Positions 27,945-39,840 of a stretch of 64,000 bases of DNA are shown one piece after another. The position numbers and the translations under genes are program-made. The notes below the pieces were generated by a model, which worked only from the letters and a program-made list of their open reading frames with translations, made no database searches and was not told the DNA's origin. The DNA is taken from positions 43,482,388 through 43,546,387 of the forward strand of contig VZDJ01007747.1 in the NCBI GenBank assembly GCA_008694505.1, given 5' to 3'. Source of the DNA: Cyanoderma ruficeps (lineage: Eukaryota; Chordata; Aves; Passeriformes; Timaliidae). Position 1 is the stretch's first letter, and the number at the start of each line of letters is the position of its first letter.

Positions 27945-28823
27945 CCACAACCCAAAAAAAACCCCTTCTGAAAGCATTTCCAAGAACTCCAGAAGAATTT
28001 GATCCCCTAAATTCTTGGATATCTAAAGGTTTGGATGATAATACAGCCCACTTATCAAAATCATATATATATAATACCAACATTCTTTTACAAAGCTCTT
28101 TAAATCTGTAACACCACTGCAGAAAATCCCCCCATCTTTGTGACCTTCACTAACTCAACCACTAAAATATAATAAATACACATTTCCCACTTATTATCAG
28201 TAAGAAACAAAGGTGAGCACCAGGTGTGGGAATTTACAGCCTTCACGGTGTCTGAGGCCAGATTGCAAATTCCCATCCCATCGAGACCATTTCCCAGTGA
28301 GGTATTGGTGCAGCAAGGCTTGAAATCAAACACCGGTGCCGTGGTCAACACACCATTTTTCTTTCCAGCATATCATTTGGTCAGACTGCAGGAATGTGAC
28401 CTGGAAAATTGGGAAGCCCTGAGTCATAAATTATCCCCCCCAACCTCTGCCAACAGGATGGGCACTGGAGCAGCTGGGAAGTTTCACTTTTGATCCAGTT
28501 TAAGGCACGGTGGCACCCCTGAGCCTCCTGCTGGTGCTCAGCCTTGAGCTGGGTGACTCCACAACTGTGTTTTCTCAATATGCAATAGTAACAAAATGCA
28601 ATAAAAATGTTAATGAGGTAAATTAAGTGCAAGAAGTTAAATGATGCTGATAATATCATAACTCTGTGTCAGCTATCTTGTGCACAACATCCACACTGAG
28701 TTAAGGGAAGGAGGAGGCGTAAGTTGTTCTTTGTATTGAACGTGACAGTTTTTGAAACCTAAACAATCTCCTCAGATAATGAATTCACAATATAAATTCA
28801 GAAAGAAAATATTTTTCAGGGGT

Positions 28824-28824
28824 N
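28824..28824. other. Ambiguous base (N)
   Basis: A single unresolved base. Another single N lies at 4585. Confidence 0.99.
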
Positions 28825-29631
28825 TATACTCAAATAGATGTCAAAAAGAAAACAGACTGGGTATGTACTGGTGATAGTAAATTGGTTTCTTTCTTGCTCT
28901 GTGTTTCTCACGTATTTTCCCAGGAGCTGGAATGTGCTTGAATTTCCAGGTATGTGAATTGTAGGAAACAGCCAGACTCCCCTCACTGGCATAATTCTCC
29001 TTTTGGTAAAATCACAGAGGAGCAAAATGAGAGGCAGAAACTCCACATCCCACTGCTGAATCCCCTGTGCCTTTGCCCAAGCTCACACCAGCCAAAGGAA
29101 TACGTGAGTAACAAAAAGCTTCAAATCTTCACTGCAAAGTTTAAGACAAGCTCCCTTGGATTTCTTGAGGCGCAGAGCACCTCAGCGGTCCCAAATGACA
29201 AGTTGTCTCAAGCTGGAAAGTCAAAAAAGAGAAAAGAGGGGGGAAAAAAAAGAAGAAGAATGACAAACAAAAGGAAAACTAAATAGAAATCATTTAGTCC
29301 CACAGAAAATGCTGTCCATGAACTCTGGATTGCTTCAATATACTGTAGGCATTTTTGTCATTTCACAGCAAGCCTTTATCAGCTTCACCTGACAGACACA
29401 AAATGCACATTTTATAGCAATAAACTGCAAATTCCTGCTTTCCAACTTAATTCTATAATATGTATTATTAATAATTTAAGCACTATACACCTTGCACTGG
29501 GTATTTTCTTGATTGTACACTGAGACTGGTTCATTACTGACACAAATATTGGCACAGAGAGTGCTGGGATACAATGCAATGTATACTGAAATGATGCACC
29601 TACTCTAAATTTCAATTATATGCAGCCCAAT

Positions 29632-29662
29632 GTGTATATACATATACATATACATATATGTA
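29632..29662. repeat. TATACA-type microsatellite
   Basis: A short ACATAT/ATACAT hexamer array with imperfect edges. Confidence 0.85.
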
Positions 29663-30365
29663 ATAAAAACCTTTTCTTTTTCATATTGCAGTCACTTGCA
29701 ATCATGTTCCATTCCCTTAGCTCTGTACATCTCACTGCACTCTATTTTATCGAATGCACTGTCAATATTCCTCCTACACCTGCATTTCCTGACCTGTGGG
29801 GGCAGAGGTATCAGTACTGAGTTCAGCACAAAGACATGGCTCTGACTGCCATCCTATTTGAATTTATTTCCTTTCAAGAGCAGTTGAGTGGTTCTCAAAC
29901 AGAGTTAATTCTGGTTTATTTTTTCATGGTTGGATGAGACTTGGCTTCACATTGATGACTACTCCCCACCAGAAGCAGCCCAGATCATCTTGGAATTGCC
30001 TACGCCTTGTTTGCCTTGACTTTCTTCAACCAAGTTTTATTACACCTGCCTAGCTCTAATATTGACCCCTTTTACTATCATCCTGCTTCACTTTATTTTG
30101 GTTCCTCACTACACTTAAACGTGCCCTGCTGCTGGAGGCCTGGAGTTGCTACATTTGGTTCTGACCCATCACAGCCTCAGTGTCCTTCTTTCCCAATGCC
30201 CAGGACTTTCTGAGGCTGAACCATCAATCCACTGTCCATCTTTTGCCTCCTTTGCTGTGCTGGGCTGCCAAAACAATCTCACAGTCTCTTAGTAGGTTCT
30301 GTCTCCTTTTAATTACTTCTCTTTTCTACATTTCAGTTATTCCCCTATTGCTGTTTTTCTGTCTG

Positions 30366-30490
30366 GAATACCCATCCTTGAGGATATTCAAGTTTGCCTG
30401 GATAAGACCTGGGAGCAATCTGATCTAAGATGACCACAGGCTTGGAACAGACACTTTCACAGGTCCTTTCCAACCTAACTTTTCTGTACT
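30366..30490 (+). mobile_element. Old CR1 LINE 3' end fragment
   Basis: The sequence resembles a divergent CR1 3' UTR: 'cttgaggatattcaa', then a 'gataag...ctgggagcaatctgatcta' block, then 'ggtcctttccaacctaac', which is the usual ending just before the tail. It is more diverged than the copies at 8-16 kb and of a different subfamily. Only the last 125 bases or so remain, in the plus orientation. Confidence 0.75.
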
Positions 30491-31503
30491 CGTCTCACAA
30501 CTAAATGAGAAGAAGGATTTGAATTGTTCATTCTGTCTTGAAGCTGGGTATTACCCATGAAATCCTTACAGCACCACCAAATCTAGAAAACCTTGCTCTG
30601 TATTTTCTTGACTTTCTTTCTTTTGTAAGGAACTCCTGCTTACTTTTTTTTTTTTCCTTTACCACCAACACCCTTTGTTACTTCATGGGTACTGAGATGA
30701 AGTAATCCTGTACCCAAATTCCACGTATAGCTCTCTGTCGTCGCTATTTGGAGCCATTTCATTTGCTCAGATCTGCTTTTCTCAGCAAATGATTCACAAT
30801 TCCCATGAACACTCCTGCTTCTAATTACAGATTCATTAACATTTTCAGGGCTACTCCCAAATACCACAGTTCTAACACTGCAGTGTCTATTCTTTCAATT
30901 TTCTATTCCATGCAAGAGAAACTGTGGAGAGCTCGTGAACAATGATCACAACCCATTGAGGGCATGACTCATCAAAACACACGTAATTCCTTACCTTAGT
31001 GCCTATATAACTTCTCGAGCTATTTCCTCCCCACAGTAAGGTTAGGAATTCTTAATTCTGAACTCGTAATTTCTGTTGCCACTATAAACCCAGTGCTTTT
31101 ATGCTGGTGGGATGCCTGGTGACTCTGGCTGCAGCACCTATGGAAATTGATTGCACATTTTGGACTCAGCAGACAGTGATCACTGAGAATCAGTTTCAGG
31201 TAACAGCATTTTAGAGATCCTGCACCAGTGCAGAGAAACTCTTGCTTTGTGCCGGGGCACTGGCAGAGATTCTGCAGCTGCAGGTTGTCTTCAAGACTGA
31301 CTTTCCCTTATCTCCTCCAAACATTTATTTCCAACACCTGACTATGTCTCCAGCTTTACGACACTCCATTGTCAATGTTTCTTTTTAAAGATGTAAAAGG
31401 TTTGCACAGGGAACAATGGAGATCCAAGATTCCCAAATATATTTAGCTTTAGAATATTTGGATTAAGAAAAAAGCTGGTCTTTGGGGAAGACCAGAGATG
31501 TTT
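30491..31503. other. Unique noncoding DNA
   Basis: Nothing recognisable is present apart from a T run at about 30643-30655. Confidence 0.55.
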
Positions 31504-31672
31504 TGTCCAGAGAAGCTGTGGCTGCCCCGTCCCTGAAGGTGTTCAAGGTCAGGTTGGACAGGGTTTGGAGCAACTTGGTCTAGTGGAAGATGTCCCTGCC
31601 CATGGCAGGAAGCTGGAACTGGATGGTCTTAAAGTTCCATTTCAACCCAAACTATTCTGGAATTCTCTGATA
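31504..31672 (+). mobile_element. CR1 LINE 3' end fragment
   Basis: The fragment starts at the 'agagaagctgtggctgcccc' block and runs through 'tggaactggatggtctt' and 'tttcaacccaaactattctgg' to a decayed tail. It is plus orientation and strongly 5'-truncated. Confidence 0.9.
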
Positions 31673-33224
31673 AGACCCCTCTTTTTAATTGTTTGTTTGT
31701 TGGGGTTTTTTTTAATTTGTTGGTCTTCATTAATAGAGTCTTTAATGAAGTCCTTCCTACAAATAATTCCACTGAGAAGCACAACTGGAATGCAGCTTTC
31801 CCACAGCACCACGGAGAAAATGAGCAACAGAGGATTAACTGAAAGTCTTGAATCACTTTTCTTTACCATAGAAAGAGAAATGTGAAGCTCTCCCCTAAAG
31901 GGAATTTTTATGTAAACCAGAGTGGATTACCAGCATGGCCCCAGCTGCTCTTGGATTAAAATATGGATCTGCAGTTGCAGAAATTAGAATCACCCAGAAA
32001 CTCTGCTGAAATTGATGTCACGATGCTGTAAGGGATGTATGGAGGATATATGATGCTATAAAGGACGCAACCTCAGAACCAGATGGTCTGATCAAAACTC
32101 TCCCTATGTCACAGAAGAGTCTTACTGATTTTTATAGGATTTGAATGATTTCTTCTTGTAATAGAAGTTCCTTTGTGGCTGGAGGAAGATATTCTCCATT
32201 ATTCTGCATTTATAAGTTAAAAGCATGTCTTGGTAACTTCCATCATAAAACCCAAACCTTCAATTACAACTTTCTACTGATTTATTCCACTTTAATTTCA
32301 TACAGACCATTCAGAAAGAGACACGATTTACTGCATCAGATCTTTTTTCCCCTAACATCTTCCTAATACCCCAAAATGATCAAGAAGGAAAACTCTGTAA
32401 CAGAGCTTTCAGTACTGACTGTTGAGATATATTTTAACAAGTAGGGCTCATGTTACAAGTGGTAAGCAAAGTATTTCTTTTCAATAATATTTAACAGCAG
32501 CAGTGGAAAAATCACTACTGAACATCTTCGTTTTCCTTGCATCAACAAGAAAATATGGCACAGAATCAGAGTAATAAAAGCAGAGCTCAGCCACCTGGTG
32601 AGGTAGTTTAAGAATATTTCTGGAATAGTCAAGTGAAGTTAAATCTTCTCTACTGAAATTAAACAAAGGAAGTGATGATTTTAAAATATCCCTACTGAGT
32701 GTATTCCTGAGGAGACATCATCTTTAAGTAACACTTTCAACATAAAAATACAATTTTACCTATTGAAAGAAATCCAAATTTTTTTTCCAGTTATGGTGGA
32801 AAGATGGAGAAAACAGAAACACGGGAAAATATGGATTGAAGAAAAGAGTAAATACACTTAGGGTTTAAAAATAGGACTCAATAGCTGTTTTCACACTGCT
32901 TTCCTGCCTGGTTATTACTACAAAATGTAGGTTTCCTCTGCTTTGCTTTTTTAAAACTGTCCTTCTGAAGAGTGTTCCTTGCTTCCTCACACATTCCATT
33001 TTTCACTCTTCAGCCTCTCACCCCATTCTCTCCCCTCTCTTCCCCATTTCCTGACAGAGAGTAATGTGGTTTAGCCCTTGAGCCCCAACTTCTCCAGCAG
33101 TACTGGTCCTCTTCTCCATCTGGTGGGATCCCTGCTGCTCCAACAGCCTGCAGTGCCCAGGGGAAGGGATGGGGAGCACAGGGAGCCTGGCCTTGGACAC
33201 AGCCCCCAACCGTGGCTCATTACC

Positions 33225-33625
33225 CGGCTACATTTAACTCTGAAGCCCACGGTTCATTTTACAAAATGTGGAGCACAATCCAAAATTGCTGTTGGTACGA
33301 CCTGACCACCGTACCAAGAGCTACAGTTCTCAACACCTGTGGATTTTACAGAACATCACAACGGCCTCTTTATCTCGCCTGTATCAAACAAAAATAAATG
33401 CGCACCAGCAGCTTGACATTAACACCCAAAGAGCCGCCCCTGACTGAAGATGTACAAGTGAAAGTAAAGAGAAATTGAAGCCAGTCCTTCCAAGCTCTCG
33501 CAACAGACTCTGAGCGCCAATTTGGTAAATAAAGTATTTAAGCCCTCGGTGCTATGTGGGCTGGTGTAAGATTAATATTTGAAAGTCTTTGGCAGCGCAA
33601 AAAAGGTCTTTAATTTATTTTCACT
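33225..33625. promoter_or_regulatory. Candidate conserved noncoding element
   Basis: This 400-base block of complex sequence holds about a dozen CpGs and no transposon hallmark. It also carries TAAT and AATAAA-like motifs and a TTTGGCAGCGC motif near 33590. Open frames across it are short. CpG retention in a CpG-poor neighbourhood suggests constraint or low methylation. The call is inferred from composition, not alignment. Confidence 0.28.
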
Positions 33626-34108
33626 CTAGGAATCATGGTCAGAATCAGCACAGGAAACTGGCTCTCCAGTTATTCTTTTAATATCAATGTTTTTGTGATA
33701 CTTCCATCTTTTGCTTTTGTTTATTCACTTGTGCACAGGGCCCTGAAGCACTGACTCGAGGATGGTCTGTCCTTAGCACACACTAAATAAACTCAGATCT
33801 AACCACTGGGCTCAGATTTATTTGCAGTGGTGACAGCTGAGTTAGCATGTCCCGGGAATTTGAAATGTAAATTCCAGCAAAAAGAGCTGACTTGAACCCA
33901 GCCAGGAGAGGGTCTGAAAATGTGTCTCCCACCAATTCATGTGACATCCAGACAGCATAAACCCCTCAGGAATATGATCCTAATGTCAGTGAAGTTGGGA
34001 AGACTTATGAGGACTGAATGCAAACCCCAAGTTTTAGATTTTGCCAGCTGGAGGCTGCTCTCTCTGTCAGATGTCAAACACCAAACTCGCCCCTGCTTCA
34101 ACTGGTGC

Positions 34109-34122
34109 CACACACACACACA
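34109..34122 (+). repeat. (CA)n microsatellite
   Basis: Seven CA units. Confidence 0.9.
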
Positions 34123-34645
34123 CTCAAGTGACACAGAAATCCAGACATTTCTATGCCAGTCCACAGAACTCTGCATATCACAACTGCTTTAAGTATAGGG
34201 CAACTTCAAAACAAGACACGTTGTAATGAAGAAAACATTCATGGCTGCTTCTACTTCAGGAGAGATGGGATTAAGTGAATCGTTTCAGAAATTATTCCTG
34301 GGGTCCCTGCAGACTTTAAAAGTGCTTTTACCAGTGCTAATTACATAGACTTGGAACCACCAAATCCTCACTTGGAACATATAAATGGGTATTTTCAAAC
34401 TGATGTAGAAGAGTCCATCATGTAGTTTGGGCTCCTCATGCAGTTAATGGACAAGGCCATTCAGGGCAGAGATGGAATTATTGGCTGCCACAGGTGCTCT
34501 CAGTGTTTTCCAAGTTAGGAACTGAACTTGCTATTACTGTCCCTTTGATGCCTTAAGTTTCAGCTTTCATGTTTTTCAGATTCTGTGCTGCCCAGGGGTG
34601 CAGTGCTGAGCCTCACATTAGGTGTCAGTCAGCTCTTCACAGAAG

Positions 34646-34993
34646 AGTAAGACAGAACAAATCCTTTTCCTGCTGGACACCAAGGACAATGGGTACAAAT
34701 TTTCAGACCCAAAAGCACAAACAATGCTGGGCCAAAAACAGAAAACAAGAAGGATGGGGCTTCATAATCTGAAGCTATAGTTGGACAATTAAACCCCAAT
34801 ATGCAAATGGACAAAAACTTATAAAACTGAAAGACCTCATGACTGGCCATCCATTTTGTGACCATTTTGGGTCTACCTTGGGTGTAGCCCTGGACAGGCT
34901 CTAGCACTGCCCAAAGTGTGTCCTTAAATGCCTTTTAATAAATATCTACTTTATTCTCTAACTCTGTCCAAGGTCAGCCTTCCCAAGGCATCA
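34646..34993 (+). mobile_element. Solo LTR of an endogenous retrovirus (songbird ERV-like)
   Basis: About 350 bases show LTR architecture in the plus orientation: an octamer ATGCAAAT at 34800-34807, a TATAAAA box at 34820-34826, an AATAAA poly(A) signal at 34937-34942 and a U5-like end 'gtcagccttcccaaggca' finishing in CA at about 34993. The U5 text resembles what I know of songbird endogenous retrovirus LTRs. The 5' edge is set by likeness only, because the expected leading TG is not visible (it reads AG). I could not find a clean target-site duplication. No gag, pol or env remnant lies on either side, so it is a solo LTR. The retroviral class is not certain. Confidence 0.65.
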
Positions 34994-35369
34994 TCTTGGT
35001 GTGGGCGAGGGTCTGTACCGATGTGGAGATCCCACGCACTGCCAAGCAGAGCTCATTATTGCAAACACCAGGCCTTTTCAAGCAGTTAACTCATCATCAG
35101 TTACATTGTTTTAAAACATAACAAACTTAAATCAACCCACCACCCTACACCAGGATGCAAACATACCATGGTTACGTAACTTGGTTTTCTACCTCTAATT
35201 CATCTGAGTCCCTTTCCGACAGTCCTTTTCTACTTAGCTGAAATAGCAGGCCTGAGCCATGGTTTTACAAGGCCTCTGTTTTATAAAGCCTTACTCATCA
35301 GTAACACCTTGGGGCTGTCCATGAAGGTGTTTGTGTAAGACAATTTCTCTGACTCTGAATGCAAAACAG
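34994..35369. other. Unique spacer
   Basis: About 375 bases between the solo LTR and an inverted CR1 fragment. Nothing else is recognised. Confidence 0.55.
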
Positions 35370-35508
35370 TAGAATCACAGAATGGTTTGGGTTGGAAAGG
35401 ACACCAAAGCTGGTCCAGTTTCAAACCCTTGCCATGGGCAGGGACACCTGCCACAATCCCAGGCTGCTCCAAGCCCCGTCCAACCTGGCCTGGAACCCTT
35501 CCACGGAT
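35370..35508 (-). mobile_element. CR1 LINE 3' end fragment, inverted
   Basis: It begins with the reversed tail 'agaatcacagaatggtttgg' and ends near 'aacccttccacggatgg'. It is the last 140 bases or so of a CR1 on the minus strand, with no coding part. Confidence 0.9.
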
Positions 35509-36784
35509 GGAGAGAATGGCAACTTGGACTGCTCTCTTGCACTGCCTGCTGATCTAAATGGGTTTAAGCAGCTTTGGAAGCTCATGTTTGTACTGAACAC
35601 AGTATTTAGGAGATGAAACCACCACAAAGCAGAGACCGCTGCAGCACTCATTTTGCTCTGGGGCATGTGTATGTGTTTATCTAATAATTCCAAGTTACTG
35701 TCACTCCAGCACTCTGCATCTCTGACCAGAAACGCCACTCCACTGGAGAGAAAAGCCTCATGCTTGGGCACAGATCACTGTTAGCAGAGAGCAGAACTGC
35801 TCTGCAAGGCCCATCTGCTGGGAGGTCAAGGCTTCATTATCAGAACGAGTAAACGAGAGATTAAAATGGATTCCAGCCAATGCAGCACATCTGCCATGGT
35901 GCAACATCAACCACTGGAGCTTTCAGGGGAGATGGGTTATTAAATGGAGTCTCTCCAGAGACAGAAAAGGTGTGAAAGGCACAGCAGTGGTGCAGCTGCC
36001 TCTTGCTGGGACAAATCCACCTGACCTCACCCTCAGGAACACCCTTGGATGTGTCACAGCACCGTGTGGTCTCTGAGGTGACGACGCTCCCGTGGCTCTC
36101 ATGTCCACAAGTGGAGACGTAACTAAAGCAACACAGAAATTCCTGGAACATCCCTGCTCACCTGGCATTAACAACCAAATTATAAGTTTCTGACAAATTC
36201 TTCAATCTGGCTCATGAACAAGTGAGCACCTTGAGAGCTGCTTTCAACCTGTATTAAAAAAACCCCAAAAACAACAAAACAAAACAAAAACACAAAAAGG
36301 GTCTAATTTCACACCCAAAGAATCTAATTTCCAATACAAACCCAAATCACCTTGTAAACACAAACCACCATTGTCCACAAAGCTAAGCACGTGGCTGCTG
36401 GTGAGAATCCAATGCTAAACCACATCTGATGTGGTTTAGTGATTTATTGCGTTAATTTTATTCAATAAGATTAAGTACTGGACTGTATTTTTACCAGGGA
36501 ATCAAGTTCGTTTCTTAGACACTTATTTCATTACCCCTGAGCTATCTACAGGAAGGAGGAAAATATTTCTCAGATTTTTTCTTTATAGGTGTTTTGATGC
36601 ACCAATTAATCAATGCTTCAGGTTTTCATTAAATGCATGGCTCAAAAGAAACCCTAAAAAAGTTGGGGTTTTTCTAAAAAACAACAACAACAAAACCCCA
36701 CAGATACTCAGCTTTTTGTCAGGAAAAAATGCTTTTCTTTTTTCCATAGTATAAATTGGTTAAATAATTCTTATGCAGAATTGT
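35509..36784. other. Unique noncoding DNA
   Basis: No gene or transposon is recognised. It contains an A/C-rich low-complexity tract at about 36254-36300 and a short CAA array near 36680-36692. Confidence 0.55.
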
Positions 36785-36875
36785 TGAATATGCTGAGTTG
36801 GAAAGGACCCATCAAGATCATCGGGCACAACTCCTGGTCCTACCCAGGAAATCTCATGAATTCCACCACGTAAAG
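36785..36875 (-). mobile_element. CR1 LINE 3' end fragment, inverted, second subfamily
   Basis: The text 'ctgagttggaaaggaccca' followed by 'caactcctgg' is the reverse of the CR1 ending '...aggagttggactc...gggtcccttccaactcag'. This is the same subfamily type as the plus-strand copy at 37638. It is short and fairly diverged. Confidence 0.8.
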
Positions 36876-37637
36876 ACAAACCTCCATTTTTAATAACCAA
36901 TAATAATGTATTTTTAATTCTAAAGCCTAAATCCTCAGAAAGTATAAAATAAATATCTATAAATTAATTAATTAAAGTCTAAAAAAGGCTTTTGCTCCCT
37001 CTTTTTACTGTCCCATTGTGACTAATTCTTTTTTAACAGGATGAATAATTCAGCAATGATAGAAAAACCTCCCCTCTGTAAATAGAACAAGAAGAACAGT
37101 GAGATGCAACAGCTCCAGGAATATGTATTTTTTTTTTATTTAACTCCAAGGATGAACAGTTTTTTAGGCTCAGGTCCATTCCTGCAGCAGTTGATGCCAA
37201 ATTCCACTAGGTGTCATCTACCACTGTATTTCTACTGGGAATATGAAAACGCTGGCACTGAAGGCATCTCACGTTAATATTTCTATATATTAGTCCTTCC
37301 TTCTGTTCAGTTCTTGGGATGTATCTATAAATTCCCATTCTATATATTGCTTATGCACATATCTTATTATTACAGCCACTGTCAAGTACTCTTAATTAAG
37401 CTTCTTTTCTAAGAAAATATACTTTCTTGCAGGCATGGAAAGCTGCCACATCCTCAGGAAAAATGAAATAAAAATCATCAAACTAATTCCAAAGGAAAAC
37501 AAAACCTGTTCCGTGCCTTTTTGTATGACATCCCTTATGCCTGAACGCTGCTATTTTTGGATGAACGCACCATTTCTGAGATACAGCTAGAAACAATCAG
37601 TCACAGGAACCAAGAGAACGGAGTGAAGTCTGTCAGG
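36876..37637. other. Unique AT-rich spacer
   Basis: Nothing is recognised. There is a T run at about 37129-37137. Confidence 0.55.
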
Positions 37638-37880
37638 GAGGGTTAGGGTGGATATCAGGGTGGATATCAGGGAGAGATTCTTCTCCCAGAGGGTGCTGGG
37701 CACTGCCCAGGCTCCCCAGGGAATGGGCACAGCCCTGAGGCTGCCAGAGCTCCAGGAGAGTTTGGAAAACGCTCCCAGGGACAGGGTGGGATTGTTGGGG
37801 TGTCTGTGCAGGGCCGGGAGTTGGATTCAGTCCTTGTGGGTCCCTTCCAACTCAGGATATTCCATGATTCTATGATTATT
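37638..37880 (+). mobile_element. CR1 LINE 3' end, second subfamily
   Basis: This is CR1 3' UTR of the type 'ggatatcaggg...gattcttctcccagaggg', 'gcaggg.cgggagttggattc', then 'gggtcccttccaactcagg' and an ATTCTATGATT tail ending near 37880. A 12-base unit (GGGTGGATATCA) is tandemly duplicated at its 5' edge. It differs clearly from the subfamily at 8-16 kb. Confidence 0.92.
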
Positions 37881-37992
37881 TAAGTCTTGTAATAAAAACC
37901 TTCAGTGGTTCTGAGAGCTCAGTGAATATTCAGGAGGTACCAATGAAACATGAATTTTGAAGAATTAAGGACTTTAGTTGAAATAGATATTC

Positions 37993-38506
37993 CCTTTGTT
38001 AACAGAAGCCGGATTTAAGGAACTGGTAAATCATGAAGCCTGTCAAACTATGTTTGTGCATTTTGTCTAATCAATAGACTCCCAAGAGTACAACACATTC
38101 ATAAGTCAAACGGTCCTAGAAAAACAGGATTCGGTTGTCATGTAACACTAAAAGGTTAGAAAGTCAAAGCGAGGAAGACCCATCTTGCTTCATCATTTTG
38201 AGACCCCACCCCATAAAAAGACCACCGTCCCATTTCAAAGAACAAACTACACAAGTGTAACAGCCTTTTGACTAATTACCAAAGGAGGCAGAGGAATGGG
38301 ATGTACCAAAGTTATGAATATGCATTTGTGTTTTGGGTATTCAATACTCCTGTACCTAAAAAGACCCTGTGATCATCTGTGAATTGCAGTGTGTATTTGG
38401 GAGCCATCCCGCACGCTGCCTTGCGTCGTAATAAACATACAGTTTCTAACTTTAATCTGTTGGAGAGAGCCTTTGTCCGTCATAGTTGGATATCGGTATT
38501 AGATCA
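37993..38506 (+). mobile_element. Candidate solo LTR of a second endogenous retrovirus family
   Basis: This CpG-bearing block of about 500 bases has LTR-like order in the plus orientation: TGTTAACAG near 37997 as a possible start, a TATA-like CCATAAAAAG at 38211-38220 (a second weak one near 38357), an R-like GC-rich stretch and AATAAA at 38430-38435, then a U5-like segment 'gtccgtcatagttggatatc' reaching about 38500. ATATTC occurs at both 37987-37992 and 38507-38512 and could be a target-site duplication. That would put the LTR start at CCTTTG rather than TG, so the edges stay unresolved. No internal retroviral genes flank it. It is unlike the LTR at 34646. The U5 resembles ERVL-type avian LTRs, but this is a weak impression. 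Confidence 0.5.
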
Positions 38507-39666
38507 ATATTCTTATTTTTTTAATAATTCACCAACAGCACCGTCAAAGCTGCATTGCTAGAGCCTGACAATCCTTGGATAAGAGCTGGAGAAGTGGGGT
38601 AGCACCAAACTCACAATAGCCCTAAACTAGTCTAGAGACCTGACTTTCTTAACAAAGTCTTTGCAACCCACCCTGTACAACTCAGATTTACTTCTGGTCA
38701 TTAGAAATGCAAGTCGAACGTTCAGCTGAGATTCCAAAGCAGAAAATCACAAGTCAAATGCTGTTTTCAAATGTACAGTGGAGCTCATGTACTATCAATA
38801 AAAAAAGGCATCGTTGTTGCTGCCTGAGACACTGATACTGAAATGTGATAAAAAATCCCATCACTCCTGTTCAAGACTGATAAACCCCAAATATAGGGAC
38901 TGAGAGAAAATTGCTGCCAGTCCATTCAGCAGCACAGGGCTGTCAGTGCAAGGAATGGGACCCAGAGGGACTTGCTGTGTTTACAAGAGTAAATAAAACC
39001 AGGAGGACGTAATATTTTGAACAGGCAATACCTTTGGAAGAAAAGAGCAGCAAAGACTGACTCAAGTTAGAGGGCAATTCTGCCCAAGAGAAATTATGGT
39101 ATGACAATCAATCAATTTCAGTTAATGCAGAAAAGATAAATAACCATTAAAAAGGTTAGGGTTTCTGAAATGACTTCCCACTTGGGAGTATGAACAACTA
39201 TTTTTACAGTGGACACTTCACTGCTTATCAAACTTACATCATACAATTCCTTGGAATTGTTGCAAGAGGTTATGAAAAAAATAATCACTGGCTTTCTAAA
39301 GCAACTGAGATAATATTACTTTTTAATTAACTTTGTAATATAACCCTGAAAATGAACACATACCAGAAATTAAATTTGATTTTACTTTTTATTTTATTAT
39401 GCTTCAACATTTTACCATCTCAAGACATGGCATGCATTCTCTACCTCAAAGAAACCACACGTCTCTGATAAGGAACCAGATAGCACCGGCCAAGTGCTAA
39501 TAATTTTCATTCCTCCTTACTGCATTGCTTACAGTATGTTTCCAAGCTCAGGCCCATAGCCACAGTTTTTAAAATTTTGGCCTAAAATACTGCAGAATTA
39601 TTAGCTATTAGTTAATTAATAGTTATTTCATTAAGCACATAGTTCATGTTACACACTGGAAAGGAG
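38507..39666. other. Unique noncoding DNA
   Basis: No gene or transposon is recognised in this AT-rich stretch. Confidence 0.55.
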
Positions 39667-39727
39667 TGGCAGGAGTTGGAATGAGATGGTCCTTCCAACC
39701 CAAGCCATTCTATGATTTGATGGTTCT
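39667..39727 (+). mobile_element. Very short CR1 LINE 3' end
   Basis: Only the terminal 60 bases are left: 'ggagttggaatgagatggt', 'ccttccaacccaagccattc' and a tail of ATTCTATG type. Plus orientation. Confidence 0.82.
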
Positions 39728-39840
39728 ACATTTTTCTCAGGTGGTTCATAAAAGAGCTAGACCAGACAGTTTCCCAGAATTTCCAACTTCAAGGTGATTT
39801 TTGGGAATCAGATTTGTCAAACTAACTTAAGGTAACTGGT

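Larger units (their letters stand above)
16394..30365. other. Repeat-poor unique DNA, about 14 kb
   Basis: No CR1, LTR or gene is recognised in the whole stretch. Only simple sequence was found: pyrimidine-rich DNA near 16846-16890, (TTG)n at about 17150-17172, (TA)n at 17400-17414 and 17920-17965, T runs at about 26617-26631, an A run at 27929-27944, an ambiguous base at 28824 and a TATACA-type array near 29632-29662. The largest open frame (183 codons, minus, 24788-25339) has no recognisable domain and is within chance expectation for AT-rich DNA of this size. ATTA-rich parts such as 26275-26375 look enhancer-like. Confidence 0.5.
31673..34645. other. Unique noncoding DNA
   Basis: No gene or transposon is recognised. 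The stretch includes a CpG-bearing block at 33225-33625 (listed separately) and a short CA array at 34109-34122. Confidence 0.5.

Noticed and set aside
38379..38561. 60-codon plus-strand open frame
   Set aside because: It falls across the R/U5-like part of the LTR candidate and has no independent coding evidence.
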